Source: Trichosphaerium sp. ATCC 40318 (taxonomy: Eukaryota; Discosea; Flabellinia; Trichosidae). Taken from it: a stretch of 64,000 nt of DNA. The stretch spans positions 1 through 64,000 of the forward strand of contig JALMLS010000527.1 in assembly GCA_038496445.1 (NCBI GenBank). The letters run 5' to 3'. Below, piece after piece: positions 22,269-35,014 of this stretch. Below the pieces are notes generated by a model, which saw only the letters and a list, made by a program, of their open reading frames with translations, ran no database searches and was not told the origin of the DNA. Both the position numbers and the translations under genes were made by a program. How positions within the stretch are numbered: the first letter of the stretch is position 1; every line of letters starts with the position of its first letter.

Positions 22269-25200
22269 ATGGGTGACGCGTTGAGAGACAGTGGAGCAAA
22301 TTCTCTAAATAAAAAGCTTAATCAGCTCAAAGAACACGGCATTAAACTATTCAAAGCCAATAACTACACCAACGCATTAAAGTGCTTTGATAAAGTACTT
22401 CAATATCGTAGTGATGACACAGAAGCGCTCACGAACAAGGGACAAACACTGTATCACTCGCAGAAATACAAAGAAGCCATTGCGTGTTTTGACGCCGTTT
22501 TGGTTAGCCATCAAAGTTTAATTCAACTGACGCTCATTCTCGACAATAGAAATTAGTCCCAAATGATACTGACGCACTCAATAACAAAGGAAATACATTG
22601 TGCCAACTTGGTGAATACGGTAGCGCGTTAAAATGCTATGAACAGGTACGCACGAGTCTGTACATACCTCCAGCTTCCTAAAACCATTAGGTCCTAATTG
22701 TTGAACCAAACCATTCCCAAGCACTAAAAAATCGAAATATTGGTTTACGCGCTCAAGGTACGTATTACGGACAACGTACAACTAAACTCCGAATACAGGC
22801 AAAGAATTAGTGACAGCTCTACAAGAATGTGAAGAAGAATTACAAGAAACCAGTGCGTACTAAGGGCATTAAAAGCAACAATATTGTAGTAACATTGCGT
22901 CTATCTAGATGATAAAGCAGATAAACTAGACAAAGAAATAGCAGTTCTTAAACAAAGATATCAACAGTTAAAGCGCTCAGCTTCTCAAAATAATAATAAT
23001 TCTGCAACAAATAATAGTAAGCTTTCACGCATAACGAAACGGTACTCACCTCTATTTTAGGTCAACGTGCGACATCCAATCCGGTACATTAAAGAATTCC
23101 TTTCAACTCTTAACGTATAGTAACGCTTTAATAGAATACTGTTGAAGATAGAGAACGCGAACAAATTCAGAGTACATCCATTTGGGGAAGAAATATCTTG
23201 CTTACCCTTTTCGTTAGAAAACCTGAATTCATTCCGTAATCGGTTAGATGACCTTGATAAGACAAAACGAGAACTAGAAGCAAAAGAACGAGAGCTACAA
23301 GAGAAGCAAGAAGCGTTACTTCAACAAGAGAGTGAGATTATAGATAAGAAGACTAAGCATAAATTACGAAGGCAACAAACATTAAAAGAGCTTATGGATG
23401 CCCGATTAGAAGTACAAAAAGAAAAAGCTGCTTTAGAGAAGGAGAGGTCTCGTGTACAGCAGGTATACCACTGTAAAGGCACCAATGTACTTACTTCCTA
23501 TAACAGCGCATAGAAGTCGAGCGTAAAAAGCTGTCAGATAGATTAGAGAGCCTTGCGACAAAGGAACAACGTTTGGGTGGGTTTTTATTATGAAAAGTTG
23601 TCACGTGACTTTAATTAATTTGTTTTGAAAAGAGGGAGAGCGAAAGAAACTTCAGAATGAACGTGAAGTACTCGAAAAGTTAATAGAGCAACGACAGCGT
23701 GAATCCGTTAATGAATCTATGGAGAAGCTTAATCAAGCTATAAAGAAGAAGAATCTTGCAAAGATACGCAAGTTGCTTCAAGGCGGTATGGTTTTTATTT
23801 CTTTTCACAATTCCTTTACTGAGTTTTTGCCTAGGTGCCGATAGAACAGAAAGAGATGATTTAGGCGCAACGCCTTTACATCACGCCGCAAAAACTGGAA
23901 AGCTTAGTATAGTTGAGATATTACTCGACCCATCTTATGGCGGTATTGATCCTCCATTTGTTGGTTCGTATTTAGAAAAAAAGAAGATCTACAGCAGAAG
24001 TTTACAATTAAAAAATTATCTGATTTGACGGTTTTAGGCATAAAGGATAAAGAAGGGAAAACGGCCATAGATTGGGCCAATGATAGTGGTGCTCCTAAGC
24101 GTGTAAGTATTTCGTAGATGATTTTTTTTGTATTGTTGTTGGGATTACAATCTTACACGTTTAGGTTCGTGAATTGCTTCAACGCAAAGAACAGGAAGAA
24201 AAGGTAGCGCCCTTTATAAAACGGTCTATATTTTTTTTCATTGTTTACGATCAGGTTGAAGCCGAAAGTCGTGAACAATTCCTTGTTGAAGACCTTTACA
24301 AGAGCGAACTACGATACCAGCAAATATACAGTGCATGTATGGCGCGTACGTCTATTTTATTGAGAAACAAAAAGCATGCAGTGACCAAGAAGAATCAAAC
24401 TAAAACCTACAATTTGCTTACCTGATGAGCTTTATTTAGCAACAACTGCTTGGTCTATGATTGAGAAAAAGAACATTGCTGAGATATATTACCGTTACAA
24501 GCACTTTTACCATCCGTTCTTGAAGACAACAAAGCTTTTTAAGGCACGTGGGTTTTTTTAATTTTTATCAATTTTATTAACTTCTCACGTGTCTAGTCTG
24601 TTACTTTTGACATCACTGCGTATACCAATGATGGCACAGAGCCAAAGCGTTTGCGCTCTGAAGAGTCCAGAGTGCGTTTTTATGAACAAGGACAATCAAC
24701 CATCAAAAACAACAAATTCTGATGAGGTTTTATTGTAGTATGCAAACAAGGCGACAAAATTACACAAAGTTGAAGTTCCAAAATTTGAGCGTGATCACGT
24801 GTTCCCTTTCAAGAATTTACACGATTATATCTTGGTATGTTGAGGAAGAGCAACCACCTTTTTGTATTTTTTTTTGGTGATTTTTGATTGTAGGGCATTG
24901 TCAACTTGTCTACAAATGAAGTCAATACTCTACTACAAAAGATATCATCCACAGATATGCTAAATATTTTTGATAAAAACTCTTTGTCTTATGAATCTCT
25001 AAACGAACTTATAAAGAATTGGGGTGACTCTAAGAAGGTACAAACATCTCCTTTACTATTTTTTTCTCATCAAGTTTTTTTCGTCTTTCTTTTTATTTAA
25101 AACAACATCTGCCCGCAGTTTATTTATTGTATTAGACTTGTAAGGAAGTCAAAAAACTTGATGAGCTTTATAAAGAAAATAACATGAAGCTTCAATCACT

Positions 25201-25904
25201 ATTATACGTTGCAGAATTTTATGTTCTTACATCTCGACGTGCGAAGATTATGCTTAATATTCTTGACTACACTCCTCAAGGTACATCATATAATCCTAAA
25301 CAATTTAATTTAAGACTGACACGTTTTATTACCCACCAGCTTTGGAACGATTTGTTGGATTTGCAGCTGATATTGGTACGTTTTTATAAGCTTTCAAAAA
25401 AGTTGATGTTTCCTCTTGTTTTGTTTTGATGTTTGATTTAGAAGCACGTGTTCAGTCTAAAAATAAAATATATGATACGGCATTACAATGCCTCACTGGC
25501 GCAAGTGCTAAGAAAGTTCATGATTGTGTATTACATATGAACGTGCTACCATTGCTCACTGAGGTAAGCATCAATCACACTTAATATGTTATTCTTCTGT
25601 ATCGGTTTTAGTTAAAACTTTTTGTTGTTTTCTTTCTTTTTCTTACAAGTTATTTTAGATCATTAAAGCCTTGGAGGCTGTTAAGGAAGAAAAATCTGGC
25701 AGTCTGTTTGATAATACTTCTTCTGTAAAGAAACTAACAAAGAGTGTTCATGGTGCACTTAAGAACTTGGTAGAGACTCATTGTGGTAAAATTCGTTTGA
25801 CACCTGTTGCTGAAAGTGATACTCTTGATTTTAAAAGACGTGTTAAAGCTATAGATATGTATAAAAAAGTTTTAGAAGAGCAGATTAGTAGATGGAAACC
25901 TTAA
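22269..25904 (+). CDS. Large TPR - coiled-coil - ankyrin protein
   Basis: The spliced product begins MGDALRDSGANSLNKKL, with about three TPR units (GIKLFKANNYTNALKCFDKV, ALTNKGQTLYHSQKYKEA, ALNNKGNTLCQLGEYGSA). Then follows a long charged coiled coil (ELEAKERELQEKQEALL and so on, about 22800-23750). An ankyrin section follows (GATPLHHAAKTGKLSIVEIL, KEGKTAIDWANDSGAPKRV). The last third is helical, with no family I recognise (NLSTNEVNTLLQKISSTDML, YVAEFYVLTSRRAKIMLNIL), ending EEQISRWKP and TAA at about 25902. Reading frames join in phase across GTACG, GTGCG and GTATG introns, including a 24345-24440 intron that links ankyrin and C-terminal parts, so I treat it as one gene. It might be two genes divided near 24430 if that join is wrong. 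A scaffold role is likely; no enzyme motif is seen. Confidence 0.68.
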
Positions 25905-26216
25905 AAAATGATATACCTTTGTAATGCAATTGTAGAGTAGTTGAATAAAAAATGTACAATAGTGATTGTAATTTTATTGTTACTAACAAGGTTTGACTTA
26001 ACTCTTCCGGGATAATCCTTGTTTTATTTCGCGTAAAGAAATCTGTACTGGTGTTCACACACATTGACCTTGCGATTGTGTAAAACGAGGGTCCATACTA
26101 TTGGTAATCGTGATGGCTTAACAGACAACTTTTCGTTAACTGAATATCAGTAAAACTTAAGGTTATCATCCAACTTCACCAAGTTTTGAGGGAAAATACT
26201 GATATTCTGTACGATA
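25905..26216. other. Intergenic spacer
   Basis: Contains AATAAA-like sequence soon after the preceding stop (near 25945), a plausible polyadenylation signal, and then AT-rich promoter sequence for the MORN_2 gene. No gene seen. Confidence 0.4.
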
Positions 26217-26900
26217 TGGAAAATAATAAGGTATTCCACATAAATAAAACACACAATTATAATTGACAAAAAGTAGAACCAATCAGATGTTTGCTATCTT
26301 ATGGACATTCCAGTGGAATTACAGCTCGATATCATTGATTTAGACCCTAAATTGTATTTAAAGTGGCCGCTTCTATCCAAACAAGCGGCAATGGTAACAA
26401 GGTTTGATGAAGAGTTGAAGAAACACGGGAAATGGGTTAAATACTACATAAGCCAGTATTTTTCTAAAAAAATATACATCTTGTGCCAAGAGCATTGGGT
26501 CCATGGTGTGATGAATGGAGAACATAAAAAGTGGTATGATACTGGCCAATTACTTGAAGTATCTAATTTCATCGATGGTAACGTCTACGGAGAGTACAAG
26601 AAATGGCATTTAAATGGATACCAGAGTATAGCATGCACTTTCATTGACAATAAAATGGAAGGAGTTTACAAGCAGTGGCACCATAATGGCGTACTAGAGA
26701 TGGAATGTTATTTTGTTAATAATAAACTGAATGGAGAATGTAAGAAATGGTGCATCAATGGTAAGTTAGTAGAGCAATGTCATTATGTAAATGGAAAGAA
26801 ACATGGCTTATGTAAGACATGGGTTCAAAACGGGACTGTCAGACATGAAGAACAATACACATATATGCATGGTAATCAGAAAACGTGTAATATCACGTGA
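26217..26900 (+). CDS. F-box-like / MORN_2 repeat protein, copy 2
   Basis: Same design as the copy at 13685: tiny first exon (MENNK), a short intron (GTATTCC...AAAGTAG), then NQSDVCYLMDIPVELQLDI leading into DLDPKLYLKWPLLSKQAAM and KKHGKWVKYY. About five to six MORN_2 units follow (HKKWYDTGQLLEVSNF, YKKWHLNGYQSIACTF, YKQWHHNGVLEMECYF, CKKWCINGKLVEQCHY). It stops at TGA 26898-26900. Unlike the other two copies it has no LRR partner next to it. Intact reading frame. Function inferred only from the domains. Confidence 0.78.
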
Positions 26901-27412
26901 TCATCTTCTAAAATAAAGATATCAAGGTCTATTCTATTAGAACAATTTCTTGCAGAGCGTATGGAAAGTCAGTACGCTGCGCCTTTCTTTTTTTTTCGCA
27001 AAGAAATATATTACACCTTGGCGTGGCGGTGGATTCTGGCTTTATGCTTGAACTCATCGGTGCTTCCGAGGACGAAGAACAAATATGGCATAAATGCCAC
27101 AAAGAGGTACACTGATCCCATAGGAAGTACTACGAGAAGAATCGTAGAAGGAGCTAGACAGTACAAACAATAAGTTGCAATAAACGTGACCTATGGTAAG
27201 TTTTTGTAACTTCTTTCATTGCTTAAACCAGACAAAAGTACTGTCATTTTGTCCATGGCTGAGGATGGTTGTTCACGTAAAAGAACTTCGAATAGGAATA
27301 TAAATTGCTAAATTGTTCAGAGTACTTTTTTTTATTTCAGAAATATTTTCAACGATTGCACTACGTGCAGTTGGTTACAAAATCAAAAATAGGTATTTTT
27401 TAAAAGATGTAA
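26901..27412. other. Intergenic, one doubtful open frame
   Basis: A 70-codon frame at 26961-27173 (MESQYAAP...GARQYKQ) includes GTACG/AG-like sites and changes character halfway. I cannot support it as a gene. The rest is spacer between two converging genes. Confidence 0.35.
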
Positions 27413-30400
27413 TTACTGAATCTTCTTTCCAGCAAGTGTCATGTAGGAAACTCTCTTCTTAAAAAAGTCTTCACGAGCCAATTTCCTATTGAAAAAAAAA
27501 TGGTTAGAAATCGCATTATGTAGCACTAAACTCGTTTAAGTATTAACAATAAACTTACTTGAGATCGTGTCCTGGTGCATCAGGGATTAATACACCAATA
27601 CCCCAACGTAACAAGAACAAAATATTCTACAAAACAAAATAAGTCACAATCAAACAAAAACAAAAAAAAACCAAAAAAACAGAACGCTTTGACTTGCAAC
27701 AAAAAAGAAATACTAGTATTAGCTATCTAACTGTCTAGTAGTAATACCTCATAAAGTAAAGCAGCAACAAGTGCGTTCTTTCCTGTCACACCAGACGTGA
27801 AAGCTAGGAAAAGTATGTTAACAACATAAGCCTTTAAAAAAAGTGAGAAAAGAAAAAGAGTTTACCGATAAGACCCATGTTTGTAACGACAGCAACGAAA
27901 CCCATTACTTCTAATACATTTTGCCATGTACCTATATCCTTTGCACCTTCGTACATTGGACGCTTTGTAGATGCCAGAAAGGTGTAAGCATCAGTTCTAA
28001 TCTCCCACTAATTTCATAGTTAGTTAATTAGCTACAAGTTCTGTCTTATCGTACAAGGTTACTAACAAGCGCAGCAAGAGGAGCTAGAGGGAAGGCAGCA
28101 GCAAAGAGAGTGACATAACCAAACTATAAAACAAAATTAAGAGGTTGTAAACCAATGTTGGGATGAAAAAAAACGAGCTGTTAACATACCTCTATGACCT
28201 TTTCATTGTACTGATCGAGAGTACCGTAGTTATCTGCAAGGTTACGTTGCTTTTTCAAAGTGCTAATACCATGATAAGTTGATATTCATGAAAGTTACTG
28301 TAGTAGCTGAAACAGTAATAGAAAAAAAAGGTTTCCTAGTTTTTTTTTGTTGTTTTCATTGCTTAAAAGCTTACTTGTAGAGTGCGCTCTCTGTATCTTC
28401 TAGATAGCTCTTTTTCTTGAACCACTTACTAAAGTTACTTGTAATGAATGGCGTCAATACTTCCAATAAGTTGGTAAAGCAAATACGCGTCAAGAAAATT
28501 GAAGCTACGCAAAAGTTAGGTTAGATTTCCATTTGGACAAAAAAACCACTGGTTCGTACCTAGTGCTAATGCGAGCTCTGTGAAACAATCTGGTGTACAT
28601 ACTTGAGTGTGCTTGTATCCCAAGAACTCCCATTTGAAGTTTTTAAGGAAGGCAACATAAAATAACCAGAAGTATGCGTTGACGAATTGCAAGACGAAAT
28701 ACTTTACAATCTAGAAAGAAAAAAAAAGTTAGCAACTGAAACTTGTCAAGCGTCTGTCTGTTAAATGTTTTGAACAGGCCAAATGCGTACCAAGCTATCT
28801 TCGTAATCAGTATCTGTTCTGTGGTTTTCCCAGTCATTAAGGCGTTTGGCAAGGTTCTTAAATATACCCTCTACAATGACAAGTACAACACCGTAAATCT
28901 GTTTTGTTGAAAAGAAAATTAGTTCGTTGTCAGACATCTAGCTAGAGCTATTGTGATTAAACGTACTATATTACCAGCCATAGATCCCCAAACATAAACT
29001 TGGAGTGTCTCGTAAAGTAGAATCAAACCAAAATTAGCTAGTAAGAGAAGAGCAATCTAGGAATCCAAAAGTTAAAAAAAAAAAAGAGATGTCGATTGTT
29101 TACCATTAATACGATTGCTGGACCAATAACAAAAATAGCTTTGAGGTATCTAGAGCGTCCTGTTGGTAAAATAATTAGTACTAATCACTTAGATAATATA
29201 AAGGAACAGAAGGCAAAACACTGTTGTAGGAAGAAGTACTGTACCGGTAGAATAAAAGTTAACAATATTGGATAAATCAGGATCAGGATTTTTAGACAGA
29301 TCTATCCATTGACCTTTCCAGTAACGTCCGTTTGATCTTACACCAACAAAGTCAGGTCTTTGTCTTTCCTAGAACGAGACATTAAAAATACAATTCTTTC
29401 GGCTTGTTCACGTACTTTTTCTTCAAACGCAGTTGCATGCCATCTAATCATAAGACTCTATTTTAGCTTGTTAGCTACACTTAAACAGCCCTACAAAATG
29501 GTGGTTATAGTGTACCATTTCTTTACGCTTCCAGAACTCTGTGAACAGAGTAGCCCAGAGTGAAATATAAACAGCATACGCTTCAGAAAATTAGGAAAAA
29601 TGATACCAGAAAAAACAATTCAAAATGTGTGTACCAATTGCCGCCCAACTATCGAACCCAATCTTTAACTCAATCTACGCAAAAGTGTCAGTAATCGAGA
29701 CCGAAATTTACAAAATGGGCATACCAAGAATACGATAATACCAACAGCACTTGCATACCATAACCAAGTTGTCTCAAAACCTATTAACAAACAGAGTAAG
29801 TCTTTTTAGTTTTGGGCAACTCTGTAAGACAGTGTCGTACCCAACCAAGCGAAGTACAAGGCTAGCTTTTCTCCAAAATAGTAACGAATGTTGTCTAGAG
29901 GCTGCTCAGAGCAGCAGTGTTTCGCCCAAGATTTTTGTAGTTTGTGAACTTTATCCTTCTCGTGAAGAGGGAAGAAAGAGCTGATAGCTCCTCTAAGAAT
30001 AAAACTACGGATGTCTAAACGAAAAAAATAAGTCTTCGAGAAGTCGAGTCTACAAAAATTAAATGTAAGTGCTCACTGATATCAGCACCGCCTACTGTCT
30101 CAGGTGCTTGAACTAAATGTTGAATGATATGAATTCTCTGAGATGTTCTGAATACTTCTCCATTGTTGTAGAGAGCAAATATATCACTTTGATCTCTTGA
30201 GTAAGGCAAGTTACCACCGCCATATTCTTTCTAGAGAATAACGAATATCAGCTACGCGTTCTTGTTTAAAAAGTGCCCAAAAAAGGGTTACCTTGATTCG
30301 CTTCTCTAGGCTCATGTGCTCAGCGTGTTCTTCGAGAACATCGCTATCTGCAGTAACCAAGTAGTAATCTTCCATGACGCCAGGTGGCGTGTCGATTTTA

Positions 30401-30898
30401 AGAAGCTTGACATACGTCAGTTTTTATTTACGTTTTACCGAAAAAAAGAAAACCAAAGAGTTGACGTACGCGGAGTCCAATGTCTTTCATACGCTTCAAA
30501 ATATCTCTTTGCGCCTTCTGGGTATCTCTAATCTTTTGAAGAGCCTTATCATTACTTCTACCCAGCCAATCCTTCGCGCGAGAAACTGTCTTACGTGGTA
30601 GTACTAACAGGAATTCTGCGGTTGGTTCTGGATCGTCTCCGCATAAAACGTCGAACTTCTAAGGCGAGTACAATAAATACGTCGGAGTTTGCGTTAATTT
30701 GTGCGTACGCCATCATCTTCGTCCGATGACTCTTCTTTGGTAGCGTCATACCCTTCTTTGTCAGATGATAGAAGAGGCTAATCGCAATTAGTACATATAC
30801 ATAGGCTATGTAAGGAGACGCTTGCAGACCTCATTTAGTTTTACCAATTCTTCTCCTTCAGAGCTTACCTCGTCTTCGGCAGCGTTACCCACTTGCAT
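27413..30898 (-). CDS. Anoctamin / TMEM16 family membrane protein
   Basis: Anoctamins are ten-helix membrane proteins acting as Ca-activated channels or phospholipid scramblases. The start MQVGNAAEDE is followed by an acidic N-terminal domain (PTAEFLLVLPRKTVSRAKDW, DILKRMKDIGLRV). The family landmarks follow: GAISSFFPLHEKDKV, RYYFGEKLALYFAWLGFE, then many hydrophobic spans (SAVGIIVFLIELKIG, YISLWATLFTEFWKRKE, PAIVLMIALLLLANFG). Next come YEDSLVIVKYFVLQFVNAY, FKWEFLGYKHTQVC, EFGYVTLFAAAFPLAPLAAL and RPMYEGAKDIGTWQNVLE. Glu and Asp residues in the last spans are in the region of the Ca site (NLWEIRTDAY). It ends KKRVSYMTLAGKKIQ with stop TAA at 27413-27415. Length and order fit the family. Channel versus scramblase activity cannot be told from sequence. 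Confidence 0.9.
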
Positions 30899-30982
30899 TG
30901 TGGAGATGCTCACACTATTAAAGGTGTCTAAGTAAGCAAGTTTGACTTTTTAAGAATGGTACATATTTTCTAGAATAAGTAA

Positions 30983-31634
30983 ATGGCTGACAGTCCTCAA
31001 CACGCGACGAAGAGGCTACAAAATGAATTTTCTTCGTTTCGCTCTGTTCGTTTAACGTATTCAATGTAAATATAGCTCATGAAAGCTTATTAGGGGTCAG
31101 GTTACGAATGCTACTTAGTTGATAATGATTTAACACATTGGAATGTAAAACTATTCAATAAGTTCAATGGCAGCGCCTTAGAACTTGATTTATTTTGTTA
31201 TAGCCAATTCTTCGATGTAGTACGTCAAATGACAAGTATTACGCCAATTCTAACCAATAAAATAGAATTACATCTTGCTTGACTTGCAATTCCCTCAAGA
31301 CTACCCTCATTCGCCACCAAAGGTACTACATTGCTACAAATAACCCTTGTAAGCAATCCAAGAAAAAAAAACCGTCTGAAAAACGTTTTTTCAAAGGTCA
31401 GAGTATTGTATCCGCGATTTCAGCCAGGAACAGGTTAGTACGTTATTATTTTAAACTACTTACTCTTTTCAGGAAATGTACGTTAGCAATACAAAGCTTT
31501 CACATGTGTGACTACGCAACAGGTAACTCTTGGGGGAGTTGTAAAATGTGCCATTGTAGAAAACAATAATTGGACACCAGGTACGCTATTTTTTTCTTGA
31601 ATTTTTTTTATAAGTCTTACCTTGTAAACAGTGA
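30983..31634 (+). CDS. UBE2Q-like ubiquitin-conjugating (E2/RWD) protein, C-terminus unclear
   Basis: Exons read MADSPQHATKRLQNEFSSF, then after GTTCGT...TTAG, GSGYECYLVDNDLTHWNVKL, then NYILLDLQFPQDYPHSPPK, VRVLYPRFQPGTG, and VTTQQVTLGGVVKCAIVENN-NWTPG. These line up with the N-helix, the LVNDxLYDWNVKL block, the FPxxYPxxPP block and the GG...C...W active-site block of UBE2Q-type E2 enzymes. The expected catalytic Cys would be three residues after the GG; here a Cys is at four, so either the join is off by one codon or the site is altered. I cannot find the helices normally following the active site, and the frame ends at TGA 31632-31634. It may be a shortened E2-like variant. It lies just upstream of the UFD1-type gene in the same direction. 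Confidence 0.55.
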
Positions 31635-31699
31635 ACACCGCATGGTCCCTTTTGCCTGATATAAAGTCTTGTTTTATTACCGGCAATGGTAGATTGGTT

Positions 31700-33452
31700 A
31701 TGCATCGTTCGTTTTACACAGCAGAAGAAGCACAATCGAGTACAGAAGGGTGAGATTTTAACTACTTTGATTTTTGTATAACACAACTTTAACTGGTTCA
31801 GGTTTTATGAAAGTTATAATACAGAACCGTCTATACTCCCTGGGAAAAGTGCGTTCATTTGCTATTATACTGACCGAAAACTTAATAAATTAGTTCTACT
31901 CCCACCTTCAGCTCTACAAAAAATCGCAAACTTAAAGGATGTGACATATCCACTAATTTTTGAAATATCAGACGTAGCACACGCACGTGTAACTCATTTG
32001 GGTAAACCATTTAAATTACACCAAATACATCATGTATCAACGAAATTCCATAGGTGTTTTGGAATTTGAAGCGTCTGAAGGTGTTGTAGGACTACCTGCT
32101 TGGGTAAGTAATTTTAAGGGTTTTTTTGCACAATTTTTTAAATGTAGTGTAGTGCTTGAAGACTCTTGGAATGAATATTGGCGAAAAAGTTAATATAAGA
32201 CTTGTTTCTCTACCTAAAGGAACTTATGTAAAACTACGTGTTGCTGAGCCAGAATTCTTCACGCTTAATGACAACCCGAAAATAATGTACGTTATGTAAA
32301 AACAAAAACTTCACTATAGTTTGAATTAACCGGTTTCAAATAAGTCTTGAATCAGAGCTTCGTAAATTTGCTGCGTTGACAATTGGTGATGTTATTGAAG
32401 TTGACCATGAAGGAAATAGATATACTGTTGAGGTTCTAGAGACCCAACCTGCTCCTTCGATGGATATACACGAGTCAGATATTTTATTGGACTTGGAAGG
32501 TGATATGTCAACTGATGTAATTGATAAGTTACAAAAAGAAGCAACAGACCAAGTCCTCACTGAAGATAAAGGTTCTATTACTGACAAAAACATTGAAGAA
32601 TCAAGTAAGCCAGAAGAACCCAGCGAAGATATTGATGGAACGGAATGTACTAACTGGTACGAATTGATGAGGATTGCTTTTCTTTTTAGTAACATTGTTG
32701 TTAAATTTTATGCTAGTGGTAAGATTGTACCAAAAGCTTCATACCAGCGTCATACAATATTCTGCGAACGTAATAATGTGGTTTGCGATAAATGCGGTAA
32801 AGTAGTCAACAAGGCTAAACTAAAAGAACACAACGAAGAATATCACGTGGAGGTACCAAACTTTCTGTTTTGAAAAACTTTATTAAACAACAGAGCTCAT
32901 ATGAGTTGAGACAATTTTTTCTTTCGCATCAGCTAAAGAAGTAAATTCTAAGGTACCTTGTGGAAAATGTGGAAAGAAAATAGAAAAATATAAATTGGAG
33001 TATCATACTAAGAGGGAATGTCGTAAGAAGCTTGTAAGATGCAAATACTGTAAAGTTACAAAACCTTTATGCGAGATGAAAGCACATTTAAATTATTGTG
33101 GATCCAGGACAGAAGAATGTCAAATATGCAAAAAGAGGATAATGCTGAGAGGTAACAGTATTTTCTTATTTTTTTCTTCTTTCTTTTTCACAAACCGAAA
33201 GAGCCTTGTTTTTAAAAAGAATTGAACCAGAAGTGCAGTTACCATTTTTATGCTATTGACCAAAAATTCAACGAAACTTGACACAGACAATGGTTTTTTT
33301 GGAATAAACTTTTTTTTTGACTCTTCTCTTTAGATATGACAAAACACACTGCTTCTTGTACTGTGGCTTCAACAAACCCGCCAAATGAACCAAGGCAAGG
33401 GTGGTTCGTTTCAATGATAAAAAAGACTTTCATGGGCGAGAGGACTACGTGA
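31700..33452 (+). CDS. UFD1-domain protein with C-terminal zinc fingers
   Basis: UFD1 is a ubiquitin-binding cofactor of the CDC48/p97 ATPase. The N-domain is well matched: LVLLPPSALQKIANLKDVTY, PLIFEISD, RVTHLGVLEFEASEGVVGLP, ESELRKFAALTIGDVIEV and YTVEVLETQPAPSMDIHESD. Instead of the classical UFD1 tail there is an acidic linker and Cys/His-rich repeats: HTIFCERNNVVCDKCGK, CGKCGKKIEKYKLEYH, CKYCKVTKPLCEMKAH and CQICKKRIMLR-DMTKHTASC. These resemble TRAF/XAF1-type fingers. This architecture (UFD1 plus zinc fingers) is known from plants and various protists. Start MHRSFYTAEEAQSSTEG at 31700 has a short first intron (GTGAG...TTCAG). Ends MIKKTFMGERTT, TGA at 33450-33452. Confidence 0.87.
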
Positions 33453-33658
33453 AAACAAAGAACCACATAATAATACCCAAACTGTAAAAAATACCCTAAT
33501 GTACAAAGTCGTTTCAAACTACGAAACAGAAATAATAAAGATATTGATACGTAATACAGTCGTTTGTAACGACTATAACCTTGCAATGGCTGGCACTTGA
33601 ACATGTGACTATGCTGGCAACAAGTACTTTGTTTTTAAAAAAAAGCAAAAAGGTCAAT

Positions 33659-34886
33659 TTATTTAAGGTGTAACAATACGTTAGATCCACCTTTTTGAGA
33701 AGGAAGGTACGTGATATTTTTTGCTTTTGCTAGTGTTTCTAAGTACATACGTAAGAGAGTTTAAACCAAAATATCAAATCAAAAATGAACCAAGTACAAA
33801 AAAAGGTAAAACAAAAAAACCTGGTTAACTTTACCTGCGATTTCTCTGGCTGCCTCTATCCGTCTTAGTTCAACGAGTGCAGGACCACATTTCTTTGTCG
33901 CCTCAGTGATAAGTCTAGCAGCTTCACTCTCTCCTTCAGCTTTAATAATAGCCTAAAGTCTCTTTTTTAGCTTCAAAAAAAATAAAATATGACAATTATC
34001 ACTTACAGCTTGACGCTCTTGTTCAGACCTCTCAACATCAAATTTTGCTTTCTCTGCTTTTTGTTGCTCAACTAGTTTCATCTCAATTGCTTTTGTAAAT
34101 TGGTCAGTAAACGCAACACCAGTCTAAAAATCACGTGAGCATGAAGAACAAAAATGCAAGATTGTACAATAGAGACATCATCCAATAGAATGTTGAACCT
34201 TTTAGCTCTGTCTTTGAATGCTTCTCTGATCTCTCTTGATACAGCTTCTCTTTGTGTAATAAGCTCAGTAGCGTCATACTGTGCCATGACGGCCTTTGAC
34301 ACTTCTCTGCCAAGAGGTAGGACCTGTATACAGTCAAAAAAATAATGGCAACGGTTGTATCGAAAAACTTTTCAAAAAACGCACTCTTTCTGCAAAATCA
34401 CTACCAATGTCACTGTAAAGAGCAGGTAGGAACTTGATATCAGGTCGATAGAGTACTCTCATATTGACTTTGACGGTTTGGGCGTCTGTACAACAAAACA
34501 ATTACTTGGTGGGTTTTTGGCGATTGAAATTAACGTACCCTTTGTTTGCGTCTCAGATCGCATGGACTTAGGTGTAGCGCGAACGTCTATAAGAATTGGT
34601 CGTTGTAACAATGGTATGTAGAAATGAAGCCTCTCATTCTTGACATCCTCTGCAACACCCTTGTCTCCAAGGAATGGTAAGGCCAATTCATTAAAGATGA
34701 GGCCACGGTAGCCAGGTGGTACTATATTGCGGTATAAGCAATAACACACGTTAAATTGACGTAATTTAGTACTTTCTGTACTACCTACGTACCTGTGTAC
34801 GAGCAAGCTTTGAATGCTAGTCCAGCGAACGATATAGCGCCTATAGCTACTCCAACGGCTCTTCCGAAGCTGTTAACTAACGCCAT
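33659..34886 (-). CDS. PHB1: Prohibitin (PHB1 type)
   Basis: Prohibitins form ring complexes in the mitochondrial inner membrane that help hold proteases and cristae in place. Exons give [20 protein letters not shown] (membrane anchor), [112 protein letters not shown] and a coiled coil ([36 protein letters not shown]). The C-terminal [17 protein letters not shown] and VLLHLK match the ITYLP end of PHB1. Stop TAA at 33659-33661. Complete. Divergent from the methyltransferase gene with only 128 bp between start codons, so the promoters must be very compact or shared. Confidence 0.93.
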
Positions 34887-35014
34887 GAGTATGAACTTAC
34901 TTGTGTAAGGTTGACTTACGATGTAACTTAAAAAGACCTTTTCGTTGGCGCTACTGGTCCATCATAAGAGTAACCAACTTACTTTGGAGGCCTTCGGCGA
35001 ATATAAACAATAAA

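Noticed and set aside
24426-24435. A gene boundary between the ankyrin part and the C-terminal helical part
   Set aside because: A GTACGT...TTTATTTAG intron (about 24345-24440) joins the two parts in phase, so one gene was preferred, although not proven.
26961-27173. 70-codon frame MESQYAAP...
   Set aside because: No family match, splice-like signals inside, and no partner exon. Kept only as a note in the spacer entry.
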